Part shown: in pieces, positions 8,434 through 16,455 of the stretch
How the letters are laid out: every line of letters starts with the position of its first letter
How positions within the stretch are numbered: the first letter of the stretch is position 1
Assembly (NCBI RefSeq): GCF_023544445.1
Contig: NZ_JALPVJ010000001.1
Span: 682,001-746,000, forward strand
Reading direction: 5' to 3'
DNA: 64,000 nt
Origin: Actinoplanes sp. M2I2
GTDB taxonomy: Bacteria > Actinomycetota > Actinomycetes > Mycobacteriales > Micromonosporaceae
Notes under the pieces: model-generated
What the model was told of the DNA's origin: nothing
Seen by the model: only the letters and a program-made list of their open reading frames with translations
The model's database searches: none
Position numbers and translations under genes: made by a program

Positions 8434-8940
8434 TTGACCCGACGCATCCTCGTCGTCCTGTTCTTCGCCGTCGCCGCCCTCTTCCCGGCCGGCGCCGCCC
8501 ACGCCGCGGACTCCAAGGCCACCGTCCTGGCCCGCTGGACACAGCCGACCGCAGCCGCCACCGCGGCCTGGAACGCCGCCCGCGCCGACCGCCGGCCGTG
8601 GGCGTCGTACAACTTCGACTGGTCCACCGACTACTGCTCCTCGAGTCCCGACAACCCGCTCGGCTTCGCCTTCGACGTCTCCTGCTGGCATCACGACTTC
8701 GGTTACCGCAACTACAAGGCGATCGGGACCTTCCCGGCCAACAAGGCGCGGGTCGACGACGCGTTCTACGCCGACCTCAAGCGGGTGTGCGCGGGCTACG
8801 GCTCGGTCTCGCAGGCGGCCTGCGTCAGTCTCGCCTGGATCTACTACCAGGCGGTCCGGAACTTCGGCTCACTCGCGGCGGTGAAGCAGGCCGACATCGA
8901 CCGCGCCGCCGCCCTGCTGCCCGAGGGATCGAAGAACTAG
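8434..8940 (+). CDS. Secreted prokaryotic phospholipase A2
   Basis: 168 residues from a TTG start that sits correctly behind AAGGAGG. A Sec signal peptide (about residues 1-24, ending AAHA) precedes a compact domain with the PLA2 catalytic His-Asp pair in SCWHHDFGYRNY and paired cysteines (DYCSS, SCW, RVCAG, AACVS). The length fits the actinomycete PLA2 family. It would hydrolyse the sn-2 ester of phospholipids outside the cell with calcium. It appears to be a single-gene unit. Confidence 0.9.
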   Translation: MTRRILVVLFFAVAALFPAGAAHAADSKATVLARWTQPTAAATAAWNAARADRRPWASYNFDWSTDYCSSSPDNPLGFAFDVSCWHHDFGYRNYKAIGTFPANKARVDDAFYADLKRVCAGYGSVSQAACVSLAWIYYQAVRNFGSLAAVKQADIDRAAALLPEGSKN

Positions 8941-9008
8941 CCCGCTGTTCACGCGGACGTCATCGGCCGTTGGAGCGGCCCGGCGGTCGGTGACGGCATC
9001 CTGCAACG

Positions 9009-9176
9009 ATGTTCGGATTTCTGGTCGGCGGACTCGCGGCCGTGTGGGGCGTGATGGTCGCCGTCCTGGACCAGGCGCCGCCCAGCCCGCGCACCCGCAA
9101 ACTGTGCACAGCCCTGCTGATCGCCCTCGGCGCCGTGGTCGCCGCCGGCGGCATCACCACCATGGCCGACGTGTAG
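9009..9176 (+). CDS. Putative small two-helix membrane protein
   Basis: A 55-residue frame, too short for most gene finders, starts MFGFLVGGLAAVWGVMVAVL and has two hydrophobic helices (about 3-20 and 34-50) separated by a polar, proline-rich loop. There is no clear ribosome binding site, so it might be spurious. The hydrophobic pattern argues mildly for a real gene. Function unknown. Confidence 0.35.
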   Translation: MFGFLVGGLAAVWGVMVAVLDQAPPSPRTRKLCTALLIALGAVVAAGGITTMADV

Positions 9177-9250
9177 CCGACGCCACCCGGTCCCTTCGGG
9201 GCCGGAATCGGCTGTTTATTCGGGCGCCGGTCGTTTGCCATCATCGGCTC

Positions 9251-9730
9251 ATGCCGAGCGTCCGCCCGTACCAGTCGTCCGACCGCGAAGCCGTGCTCGC
9301 GCTGGCCCCTCGCCTGACCATCGGGGTGGCCCCCTGGCGCGACCCCGCGGCGGTCGGCCGGGCCGTGGCCGGCTGGGTCCGCGACGCGATCGACGGGACG
9401 GACGGCCAGGTCCTCGTGGCCGTGGCGGACGACGGGCGGCCGGCCGGACTGGTGACGGTGGGCGAGCGCCGGCACTTCTCCGGTGAGGTGGACGCCTACG
9501 TGGGCGAGCTGGTGGTGAGCGCCGAGCACGAGAAGCACGGCATCGGCACCTTGCTCCTGCGCGCGGCCGAGCAGTGGGCCCGGGCCCGCGGCCGGCGTCA
9601 CCTCACCCTCGAGACCGGTGCGGCGAACACGGGCGCCCGGGCTTTCTACGCCGCCCGCGGCTTCCTCGAGGAGGACGTACGGCTCACGAAGGCGGTGGAA
9701 CGCCCGGATCCGGCACGCCGATCGCCATGA
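9251..9730 (+). CDS. GNAT-family N-acetyltransferase
   Basis: 159 residues. The acetyl-CoA pyrophosphate loop is in EKHGIGTLLLRAAEQWA, followed by the typical LTLETGAANTGARAFYAARGF segment. Substrate unknown. The 3' end overlaps the convergent SpoIIE phosphatase gene by 47 bp. Confidence 0.88.
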   Translation: MPSVRPYQSSDREAVLALAPRLTIGVAPWRDPAAVGRAVAGWVRDAIDGTDGQVLVAVADDGRPAGLVTVGERRHFSGEVDAYVGELVVSAEHEKHGIGTLLLRAAEQWARARGRRHLTLETGAANTGARAFYAARGFLEEDVRLTKAVERPDPARRSP

Positions 9731-10868
9731 CGGCGGTGTCGTCGTCGAGGCCGTCGTCGAAGCTGTCGAGCAGGCCGACGAAGGCTTCCACGACCGCGGT
9801 GGCCGACGCCGGCGCCCGGTCGGCGGCGAAGCTGGTCACCGCGTCCAGTCCGAAGCGGTCGTCATCGCTGGCGCCGCGGGTCGTGCGGGCCTCGTTGAGG
9901 CCGTCGGTGTGCAGGACGAGCGTGTCGCCGGGCCGCATCGTGAGCGGGGTGTTGGTGTAGACCGAGTCGGGGAACACGCCGACCATGCGGCCTTTGGTGG
10001 GGTGCCGGGCCACCGTCCCGCCGGCCCGCAGGACGAGCGGTTCGGGGTGGCCGCCGCTCGCCAGCACCGCCCGGAAACCGGCCGGCTCCGGGGTGAGGAT
10101 GCCGAACACCACGGTGCAGTAGCGGGCGTCCCGGCGGTACTCCTGATAGAGCACGCGGTTGAGGTTGTGCAGGACCGCGGCCGGGTCGGGGTCGTAGACG
10201 GCCGCGGCCCGCAACGTGTACCGGGCCAGCGACGTCACCGTGGCCGCGTCGATGCCCTTGCCGCTGACGTCGCCGAGGAAGAATCCCCAGCGGTCGTCGT
10301 CGAGCGGGAACAGGTCGTAGAAGTCGCCGCCCACCTCGTCGACCGAGGCCATCCGGTAGTGGGCCGCGGCCTCCAGGCCGGGTGGGGTCTGGAGCACCGC
10401 CGGGAGCAGGCTGCGCTGCAGGTCGGCGACCAGGTGGCGGAGGCGCCGGGTCTCCCGTTCGGCGGCCTGCCGGGCGTACAGGAGCTCCTGCTCGTAGGCC
10501 CGGCGTTCGCGACCGTCGAAGACGATCGTGCGGATCAGGCCGGGGCGCCCGTCGTCGCGGGTCAGCAGCGAGCTGACCAGGACCGGGAAGGAACTGCCGT
10601 CCTTGGCCCGCAGATCGAGGGCGACACCGCTGATCTCACCCTGCATGGCGAGCAGGGGGGACAGGTGGGTCTCGTAGTAGATGCGGGCGCCCATGGTGAG
10701 CAGGTCGCCGAACCGCTTGCGCCCGGCGACCTCGTCGAGCGTGTAGCCGAGCCAGCCCAGCAGGGTGGCGTTGACCTTGGCGATCGTGCCGTCCGGGGAC
10801 GAGGTCAGGTTGCCGCACAACGCGTTCTCGTACAGGTCACCGGCGCTGTCTTCGGGCAATGCTGACAA
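9684..10868 (-). CDS. PAS-SpoIIE (PP2C-type) serine/threonine phosphatase
   Basis: 394 residues: a PAS sensor (about 10-125; GTIAKVNATLLGWLGYTLDEVAG), a coiled linker, and a SpoIIE/RsbU-type phosphatase domain with metal-binding signatures GGDFYDLF, GDVSGKGIDAA, ASGGHPEPLVL and LHTDGLNEAR. Such enzymes dephosphorylate anti-anti-sigma factors in partner switching. It diverges from a SigB/SigF-type sigma gene, which supports that role, although no anti-sigma or anti-anti-sigma gene is nearby. TTG 10868 begins the open frame; TTG 10859, with AAGG at good spacing, may be the true start. Confidence 0.87.
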   Translation of the reverse strand: MSALPEDSAGDLYENALCGNLTSSPDGTIAKVNATLLGWLGYTLDEVAGRKRFGDLLTMGARIYYETHLSPLLAMQGEISGVALDLRAKDGSSFPVLVSSLLTRDDGRPGLIRTIVFDGRERRAYEQELLYARQAAERETRRLRHLVADLQRSLLPAVLQTPPGLEAAAHYRMASVDEVGGDFYDLFPLDDDRWGFFLGDVSGKGIDAATVTSLARYTLRAAAVYDPDPAAVLHNLNRVLYQEYRRDARYCTVVFGILTPEPAGFRAVLASGGHPEPLVLRAGGTVARHPTKGRMVGVFPDSVYTNTPLTMRPGDTLVLHTDGLNEARTTRGASDDDRFGLDAVTSFAADRAPASATAVVEAFVGLLDSFDDGLDDDTAVMAIGVPDPGVPPPS

Positions 10869-11036
10869 CCTTGCGTCGTCGTGGTCGAGGGGCGCCTACA
10901 CACTATCCCGGCCCGAGGCCGAGCGGAAAAACGGGAACGTACCTGCGACACCTCATACTTTCGGTTGGCAATCGCTCCGCTGAAAGGATACGTTGGCGGA
11001 GGTGCGGGGAGTTCGTTTGTGTCTCAGGGAGAACCT

Positions 11037-11837
11037 GTGAAGGTTTCTGCTGTCTCTGCCCGCCGTACAAAGATCAACGTCGACCGCGACCAGGCCGGCG
11101 AGCTCATTCAGGCGTTCGCCGTCATGGACCTCGGTCATCCGGGCCGCGACGATTTGCGTCGCCGGGTCATCGAGTCGTGGCTTCCGCTGGCCCAGCACCT
11201 GTCCCGTCGCTACACCGGCCGTGGTGAGCCCGCTGACGACCTCGTCCAGGTCGCGATGGTCGGCCTGATCAAGGCGGTCGACCGGTACGACGCCGATCAG
11301 GGCGTCGACTTCGCCGGTTTCGCCATCCCGACCATCCTGGGCGAGCTCAAGCGCCACTTCCGCGACAAGGCGTGGGCGATCCGGGTGCCGCGCCGCCTGC
11401 AGGAAATGCGGATGGCCATCACGACGGCCAACCAGACCCTCAGTCACACGCTCGGCCGCGCGCCGACCGTCACCGACGTCGCCGCCCACCTGGGAGTCAC
11501 CGAGGAAGAGGTCCTCGAAGGCCTGGAGGGCGCGCGCGCCTACAGCGCCACCAGCCTGTCGACCCCGATCGGCGACGAGAGCGGGCAGGAGCTGGGTGAC
11601 ACCCTCGGCTTCGAGGAGAACGGCTACGAGCTGGCCGAGCTGCGCATCGCGCTGGGGCCGGCGCTGGCCGCGCTGGACGAGCGGGAGCAGCGGATGCTGT
11701 CCCTGCGCTTCTACGGCAACCGCACCCAGGCCGACATCGCCCAGGAGATGGGCATCTCGCAGATGCACGTCTCGCGTCTGCTGGCCAAGGCGCTCGGGCG
11801 GCTGCGATCGCTGATGGAGGACGACGGCCGGCGCTGA
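11037..11837 (+). CDS. SigB/SigF-type (group 3) RNA polymerase sigma factor
   Basis: 266 residues from GTG 11037, preceded by GGGAGA. Region 2 is seen in GEPADDLVQVAMVGLIKAVD and region 2.4 near FAIPTILGELKRHFRDKAWAIRVPRRLQE; regions 3 and 4 follow, with the C-terminal helix-turn-helix (TQADIAQEMGISQMHVSRLL). This arrangement is typical of stress and sporulation sigma factors controlled by partner switching. Its neighbours on both sides are SpoIIE-type phosphatases, and its stop lies only 10 bp from the convergent one. The frame extends upstream to 10881, but that part is not sigma-like. Confidence 0.9.
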   Translation: MKVSAVSARRTKINVDRDQAGELIQAFAVMDLGHPGRDDLRRRVIESWLPLAQHLSRRYTGRGEPADDLVQVAMVGLIKAVDRYDADQGVDFAGFAIPTILGELKRHFRDKAWAIRVPRRLQEMRMAITTANQTLSHTLGRAPTVTDVAAHLGVTEEEVLEGLEGARAYSATSLSTPIGDESGQELGDTLGFEENGYELAELRIALGPALAALDEREQRMLSLRFYGNRTQADIAQEMGISQMHVSRLLAKALGRLRSLMEDDGRR

Positions 11838-11847
11838 CCGGCCCGGC

Positions 11848-13338
11848 TCACTCCGGCTGGTGGCGGACCACGGCGAGGACGACGTCGTCCTCGGACTCGG
11901 TGATCAGGGCGTCGGAGAGGTGCTCGCAGATCTCCTCGGCGCTCAGGTGGGACTGGCCGGTGAGGGCCCCCAGCAGGGCGGCGAAGCCCTCGTCGAGCGG
12001 CCGGTCGCGACGTTCGAGCAGCCCGTCGGTGTAGAAGACGACCGTGGTGCCCGGCTCCAGATGCACCTCGTGGCTGGTGCGGCCGGTGCGGATGTGTGTG
12101 CCCAGCAGGGGCTCGGAGGCCGCCTGAAGCAGACGGGCGGCGCCGTCCGGCCCCAGCAGCGCCGGTGGGGGATGGCCCGCGTTGGACCAGCGCATGTCGT
12201 GCGTCGCGAGGTCGATGTGGGCCAGCACCACCGTGGCCAGCTCGTCGACCACCAGGCCGGTCATCGCGTCGTTGAGAGATGACAGAACCTCGCCGGGCGG
12301 CACCGGCAGCGCGTACGAGATGCCACGCAGCAGGTTGCGGACCTGGCTCATCGCCGCGGCGGCGTCGCGGTCGTGGCCGGTGACGTCGCCGACCGCGACG
12401 GCCAGGCGGCCGCCCGGGAGCTGGAACGCGTCGTACCAGTCGCCGCCGACCCACGCGCCCTCCGCCGCCGGGTGGTAGCGCACGGCCACCTCCAGGTGGT
12501 CGGGCTGGGCCGGGTGGCTCAGCAGGCTGCGCTGCAGGGCCTCGGCCATCTGGCGTTCCGTGGCCGCCGTCCGGCGCGACGCCACCCGGTTGAGCCCCAG
12601 CACCAGCGCCGAGGCGACCAGGCGCAGGAAGCCGCGATAGTCCTCGTCGTCGGGCAGGTGCGGGCTGAGCCCGGTGACCAGCTCCAGGCCCTCGGCGAGC
12701 GGCAGCCGCACCCGGCTGTCACCGCCGAGCCGGGGGCCGCTCTCGAGGTCCACCCCGGGCAGGTCGTCCGAGGCGTCCCGCAGCACGGGCAGCACCTGCT
12801 GGAGGAAGTGCGGCACCGACTCGACATCGGCGACCCGCTCGGTGAGCCGGTCCAGCAGCTCGAGCCGCCGCCGGCCGATGACCAGCGCGGTGGTCTCGGA
12901 GGCGATGTCGATGATGCCCTCGATCTCGCCGGCCGGGGACCGCACCGCCGAGTACGAGAAGGTGAAGTACGTTTCCTCGAGGTAGCCGTGCCGGTTCATC
13001 AGCAGCTTCATGTTCTCGGTCCAGGTGGCGCCCCGGCCCGCCCGCACCGACTCGAGCATCGGCCCGATCTCGTCCCAGATCTCGGCGAACGCCTCGCGCG
13101 CGGGCGCCCCGAGAGCAGCCGGGTGCTTGTCGCCGATCATCGGCACGTACGCGGCGTTGTAGACCAGCCGGAAATCCGGCCCCCACATGAGAGTGACCGC
13201 GTTGCGGGTGTTGAGCACCAGGTCCACCGCGCCCAGCAGCGTCGGGCTCCACGTGGACACGGGACCCAGTCCGGCCGCCCAGTCGACGCCCAGGTAGGCG
13301 GCACGCAGCGGGCCCGCGGCGTCCAAGGGGTTGATCAC
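11848..13338 (-). CDS. PAS-GAF-like SpoIIE (PP2C-type) phosphatase
   Basis: 496 residues. An N-terminal PAS-like region (about 10-150, with LMWGPDFRLVYNAAYVPMIG) and a GAF-like linker (to about 250) precede a phosphatase domain with GGDWYDAFQLPGG, VGDVTGHDRDAAAAM, WSNAGHPPPALL and FYTDGLLERRD. All acidic metal ligands appear present. Like its neighbour at 9684, it probably feeds an environmental cue into an anti-anti-sigma phosphorylation cycle. The GTG start is at 13338 and the gene lies directly downstream (9 bp) of a methyltransferase gene on the same strand. Confidence 0.87.
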   Translation of the reverse strand: MINPLDAAGPLRAAYLGVDWAAGLGPVSTWSPTLLGAVDLVLNTRNAVTLMWGPDFRLVYNAAYVPMIGDKHPAALGAPAREAFAEIWDEIGPMLESVRAGRGATWTENMKLLMNRHGYLEETYFTFSYSAVRSPAGEIEGIIDIASETTALVIGRRRLELLDRLTERVADVESVPHFLQQVLPVLRDASDDLPGVDLESGPRLGGDSRVRLPLAEGLELVTGLSPHLPDDEDYRGFLRLVASALVLGLNRVASRRTAATERQMAEALQRSLLSHPAQPDHLEVAVRYHPAAEGAWVGGDWYDAFQLPGGRLAVAVGDVTGHDRDAAAAMSQVRNLLRGISYALPVPPGEVLSSLNDAMTGLVVDELATVVLAHIDLATHDMRWSNAGHPPPALLGPDGAARLLQAASEPLLGTHIRTGRTSHEVHLEPGTTVVFYTDGLLERRDRPLDEGFAALLGALTGQSHLSAEEICEHLSDALITESEDDVVLAVVRHQPE

Positions 13339-13347
13339 GTCCCGACC

Positions 13348-14058
13348 CTACCGGTGGACGCCCCCGGTCACGCGGGCCGTGACCGCCTGGTGCGGTTTCC
13401 CGGCGAACAGGAATCCTCCCTCGACTCCCGGCCCGGGGTGATGCAGCATCTCGGCCTCGACCGTGAAGCCGGCCGCCTCGAGCCAGGGGACCATTCGCCC
13501 CGGGCTGCGACGGTGCACGTAGACGTTCATCGGGTGCCCGCCGTACCCCTCGGTCTTGAGCCTGCTGCCCTCGCCGGCGTGGAAGCCGATCAGCAGGGCG
13601 CCGCCGGGCCGCAGCACCCGGTGGAACTCGCTCAGGGCCGTCGGCACCTCGTCGTCCGGCACGTGGATCAGCGAGAACCACGCCAGCACCCCGGCCAGCG
13701 ACCCGTCACCGACGTCCAGCGCGGTCATCGACCCGACCTCGAAGCGCAACCCGGGATGGTCGCGCCGGGCCACCTCGATCATCGCGGGGGACAGGTCGAC
13801 CCCGAACACGTCCAGCCCGATGCCGTCGAGGTAGCCGGTGAGGCGCCCCGGCCCGCAGCCGATGTCGGCGACCGGTCCGCCGCCCTGGGCCCGCACCATC
13901 TCGGCGAGGATGCCCAGGATCCCGCGCTGGAACGGCTCGCCGGCGAGCGCGTCGCGGAGGAGATCGGCGTAGCTCACCGCCACGGTGTCGTAGGACTTCC
14001 GGGTGTCGTCGATCCAGTCGGGCACGGGCATGCGAGGCACTCTACGGTCGTCGCTCAC
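13348..14058 (-). CDS. Class I SAM-dependent methyltransferase
   Basis: 236 residues. Motif I is VADIGCGPGRLTGYL, followed by an acidic post-I residue in VFGVDLSPAMIEVARRD and HRVLRPGGALLIGFH as motif III. Substrate unknown; it is closest in look to general Methyltransf_11/25 enzymes. GTG 14058 is the listed start; an internal ATG 9 codons later is also possible. It diverges from the GntR-regulator operon and is probably co-transcribed with the SpoIIE phosphatase gene downstream. Confidence 0.87.
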   Translation of the reverse strand: MSDDRRVPRMPVPDWIDDTRKSYDTVAVSYADLLRDALAGEPFQRGILGILAEMVRAQGGGPVADIGCGPGRLTGYLDGIGLDVFGVDLSPAMIEVARRDHPGLRFEVGSMTALDVGDGSLAGVLAWFSLIHVPDDEVPTALSEFHRVLRPGGALLIGFHAGEGSRLKTEGYGGHPMNVYVHRRSPGRMVPWLEAAGFTVEAEMLHHPGPGVEGGFLFAGKPHQAVTARVTGGVHR

Positions 14059-14073
14059 ATCGACTTGTTATAG

Positions 14074-14079
14074 TAGAAT
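14074..14079 (+). promoter_or_regulatory. Probable -10 element of a leaderless GntR-family transcript
   Basis: TAGAAT lies in an unusually AT-rich patch (TTGTTATAGTAGAATGC). The following ATG at 14086 is exactly where transcription would be expected to begin, and no ribosome binding site exists, so the message may be leaderless. No good -35 box is visible. Confidence 0.45.
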
Positions 14080-14085
14080 GCAAAC

Positions 14086-14439
14086 ATGTTGTTCAGGGTC
14101 GACGGGTCGGCGGCGGAGCCGCTGGCCGATCAGATCGCCGCGCAGGTGCGCGGCGGCATCCTGCGGGGCGAGCTCACCCCGGGCGAGCGGCTGCCGGCCG
14201 CCCGCGAGCTGGCCGACGTGCTCGACGTCAACCTGCATACCGTGCTCCGGGCCTACGCCAAGCTCCGCGACGAGGAGCTGATCGAGCTGCGGCGCGGCCG
14301 GGGTGCCGTGGTCCGCGGCGACGCCGACGCGGCCCGGCTGCGCCTGGTCGAGCTGGCCCGGCAGTTCGTCGGTGAGGCCCGCCGGCAGGGCCTGGCCGAC
14401 GCCGAGATTCACGCGATACTGAGGGAGGCACAGCCATGA
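14086..14439 (+). CDS. GntR-family transcriptional regulator (YtrA-like, short)
   Basis: 117 residues: a winged-helix DNA-binding domain (residues 10-75; LADQIAAQVRGGILRGELTPGERLPAARELADVLDVN is spread across it) with only a short helical C-terminal extension, as in the YtrA subfamily that controls adjacent membrane-protein operons. Its stop overlaps the start of the following DUF1648 membrane protein (ATGA), so it probably autoregulates this two-gene operon. Confidence 0.88.
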   Translation: MLFRVDGSAAEPLADQIAAQVRGGILRGELTPGERLPAARELADVLDVNLHTVLRAYAKLRDEELIELRRGRGAVVRGDADAARLRLVELARQFVGEARRQGLADAEIHAILREAQP

Positions 14440-15356
14440 ACCGACCGAGGACAGTGGCCGCGATCATCCTGATCTGGCTGCCCGTTGTGGTCACCGCGGC
14501 GACGTGGGCGGCCTGGTCCGACCGCTTGCCCGAGCGGATGGCGACGCACTGGAACGGCTCCGGCGCGGCCGACGGCTACAGCTCGTCGGGCGCGTTCGCG
14601 ACGGCGATGCTGGTGGCCGGCATGGTCGCCGGTCTGGCCGGTGTCGTGGCCGCGTTCCGCGCTCGCGGCGTCCCCGGCCGGCGTTACCTGCTGGGCGGGG
14701 CCGGGGTGCTGGCCGGCAGCGCGGCCGGCGTCTGGGTGGCCGCCGCGACCGCGAATCTGGCCGATCCGGCCGACCCCCGGCCCGGGTGGCGCTTCCTGTT
14801 CGTCGTGGCCGGGATCGCCTGGGGCGCTGCCGTCGCCGTGGTGGCCGGGCCGTCGCCGGTCACGCCGCCGCCGCCGGCCCCGGCCGTCACCCCGCTCGAC
14901 CTCGGACCGGCCGAGCGGGCCGCCTACAGCACCACGCTGCGGGCCCCGCTGATCCTCGCCGTGACCGGGGCGGCCGCCCTGCTGATCGCGGTCCTGGCCG
15001 CCGCCGGACTGAGCGTGCTCTGGCCGGTGCTCGCGCTGCCCGTCCTCGCCGGTCTGGTCCTCGGCCAGGTGCGGGTCACCGCCGACCGGCGCGGCCTGCG
15101 GCTGGTGGCCGGGCTGATCGGCCTGCCGTTCACGACCATTCCCTTGACCGGCATCGCCGGCGTCGAGGTGGCCGACATCGAGCCGCTGGAGTGGGGCGGC
15201 TGGGGCTACCGGGTGACGCCGGGCCGGGCCGCGCTGGTGCTGCGCCGCGGGCCCGGTCTGGTCGTGCACCGCACCGACGGCCGCCGGTTCGCCGTCACCC
15301 TGGACGACCCCCGTACGCCGGCCGCGCTGCTCTCGGCTCTGCGGTCCCGTACCTGA
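14436..15356 (+). CDS. DUF1648 / SdpI-like integral membrane protein
   Basis: 306 residues. The DUF1648 signature (LPERMATHWNGSGAADGYSS, near 32-51) follows the first membrane helix, and four to six further helices are visible. A C-terminal PH-like soluble segment (about 205-300; ITGIAGVEVADIEPLEWGGWGYRV) follows. Members of this group are linked to immunity against membrane-active peptides in Bacillus, but the function here is unknown. It is translationally coupled to the GntR regulator. Confidence 0.8.
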   Translation: MNRPRTVAAIILIWLPVVVTAATWAAWSDRLPERMATHWNGSGAADGYSSSGAFATAMLVAGMVAGLAGVVAAFRARGVPGRRYLLGGAGVLAGSAAGVWVAAATANLADPADPRPGWRFLFVVAGIAWGAAVAVVAGPSPVTPPPPAPAVTPLDLGPAERAAYSTTLRAPLILAVTGAAALLIAVLAAAGLSVLWPVLALPVLAGLVLGQVRVTADRRGLRLVAGLIGLPFTTIPLTGIAGVEVADIEPLEWGGWGYRVTPGRAALVLRRGPGLVVHRTDGRRFAVTLDDPRTPAALLSALRSRT

Positions 15357-15365
15357 GGACCGACG

Positions 15366-15746
15366 TCAGTGCTGGTGCCGCAGCATCGGCACCAGCATCG
15401 CGGGGAACATCAGGACGTGGCCGGCCGTCATCAGCACGCCGCCGTCGATCAGGCCCATCCAGTACGGGACCAGGAGCACCACGAACGGCGCGCACATCCA
15501 GGCGCACATCTCGCCGATGTGCGACCAGTCGTGCCGGCGGAGGCGCATCCACACGGCCATGCCGATGGACATGTCGGTGGCCATCACCATGGCCGCCGCG
15601 TCGGGGTACGCGTCGAGACCGGGCAGCGCCGCCGACCACAGCGGGCCGAGGGCGACCATGCCCACGAGCATGGCGACCACCATCTCGAGGTAGTGGCCGG
15701 CGAAGCGGAGACGGGAACGGGTGCGGCTGGACGTGGTCGTTGTCAT
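15366..15746 (-). CDS. Met/His-containing multi-pass membrane protein
   Basis: 126 residues with about four hydrophobic helices and many Met residues (MVMATDMSIGMAVWMRLRRH, MLVPMLRHQH at the C-terminus). Similar actinobacterial proteins are sometimes annotated as FliP, without support; I assign no function. No clear ribosome binding site is seen. It lies 58 bp downstream of the NarL-type regulator on the same strand and may belong to that operon. Confidence 0.7.
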   Translation of the reverse strand: MTTTTSSRTRSRLRFAGHYLEMVVAMLVGMVALGPLWSAALPGLDAYPDAAAMVMATDMSIGMAVWMRLRRHDWSHIGEMCAWMCAPFVVLLVPYWMGLIDGGVLMTAGHVLMFPAMLVPMLRHQH

Positions 15747-15804
15747 GGGCCGATCGTCGCGGCGGCCGGGTCACGGGCGCAGGTGCCGGAAGTCACGACC
15801 GGGG

Positions 15805-16455
15805 TCACTCCCGCAGCAGGCCCAGCTCGCGGGCTCGCAGCGCGGCCTGGGTGCGGTCGCGCACGCCGAGCTTGCCGAGGATCGTGGTCACGTGGTTCTT
15901 GACCGTGCCCTCGGCCAGGAACAGCGCGGCGGCGATCTCGCGGTTGCTGCGGCCGCGGGCGAGCAGCCGCACCACCTCCCGCTCGCGCTCGGAGAGCGGC
16001 ACCGCCGCCTCCGGGGCCTCGATGTCGGGCAGCTGGGCGAAGCGGGCCACGACCTTGGCCGCCACCGAGGGCTGCAGCACCGACTCGCCGCGGGCGGCCG
16101 CCCGGACCGCCTCGACCAGCCGTTCCGACGACACGTCCTTGAGCAGGTAGCCGACCGCGCCCGCGCGCAGGGCCGCGAACACGTCGGCGTCGTCGTCGAA
16201 GGTGGTCAGCGCGATGACCCGGGTCGCCGGGTGCTCGTCCCGGAGGCGCCGGGTGGCGGCGACGCCGTCGAGCACGGGCATGCGCAGGTCCATCAGCACG
16301 ACGTCGGGCGACAGCTCGGCGACCCGGCGCACCGCCTCGGCGCCGTCGCCCGCCTCGCCGACGACGGACAGACCGGGGTGGGCCGACAGCAGCACAGCCA
16401 GCGCCTCGCGGAACAGCGCCTGGTCGTCGACGAGCAGGACCCGTACGGTGCTCAT
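15805..16455 (-). CDS. NarL/LuxR-family response regulator
   Basis: 216 residues: a receiver domain with acidic pair in LLVDDQALFREAL, phosphoacceptor Asp in VVLMDLRMPVLDGV, and Lys in GYLLKDVSSERL, then a LuxR helix-turn-helix (LSEREREVVRLLARGRSNREIA). The start overlaps the upstream histidine kinase stop by 4 bp (ATGA), so they form a coupled two-component system. Confidence 0.93.
   Translation of the reverse strand: MSTVRVLLVDDQALFREALAVLLSAHPGLSVVGEAGDGAEAVRRVAELSPDVVLMDLRMPVLDGVAATRRLRDEHPATRVIALTTFDDDADVFAALRAGAVGYLLKDVSSERLVEAVRAAARGESVLQPSVAAKVVARFAQLPDIEAPEAAVPLSEREREVVRLLARGRSNREIAAALFLAEGTVKNHVTTILGKLGVRDRTQAALRARELGLLRE

Noticed and set aside
15366..15746. FliP flagellar export protein
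   Set aside because: Only 126 residues with Met-rich helices and no FliP signature or flagellar neighbours.
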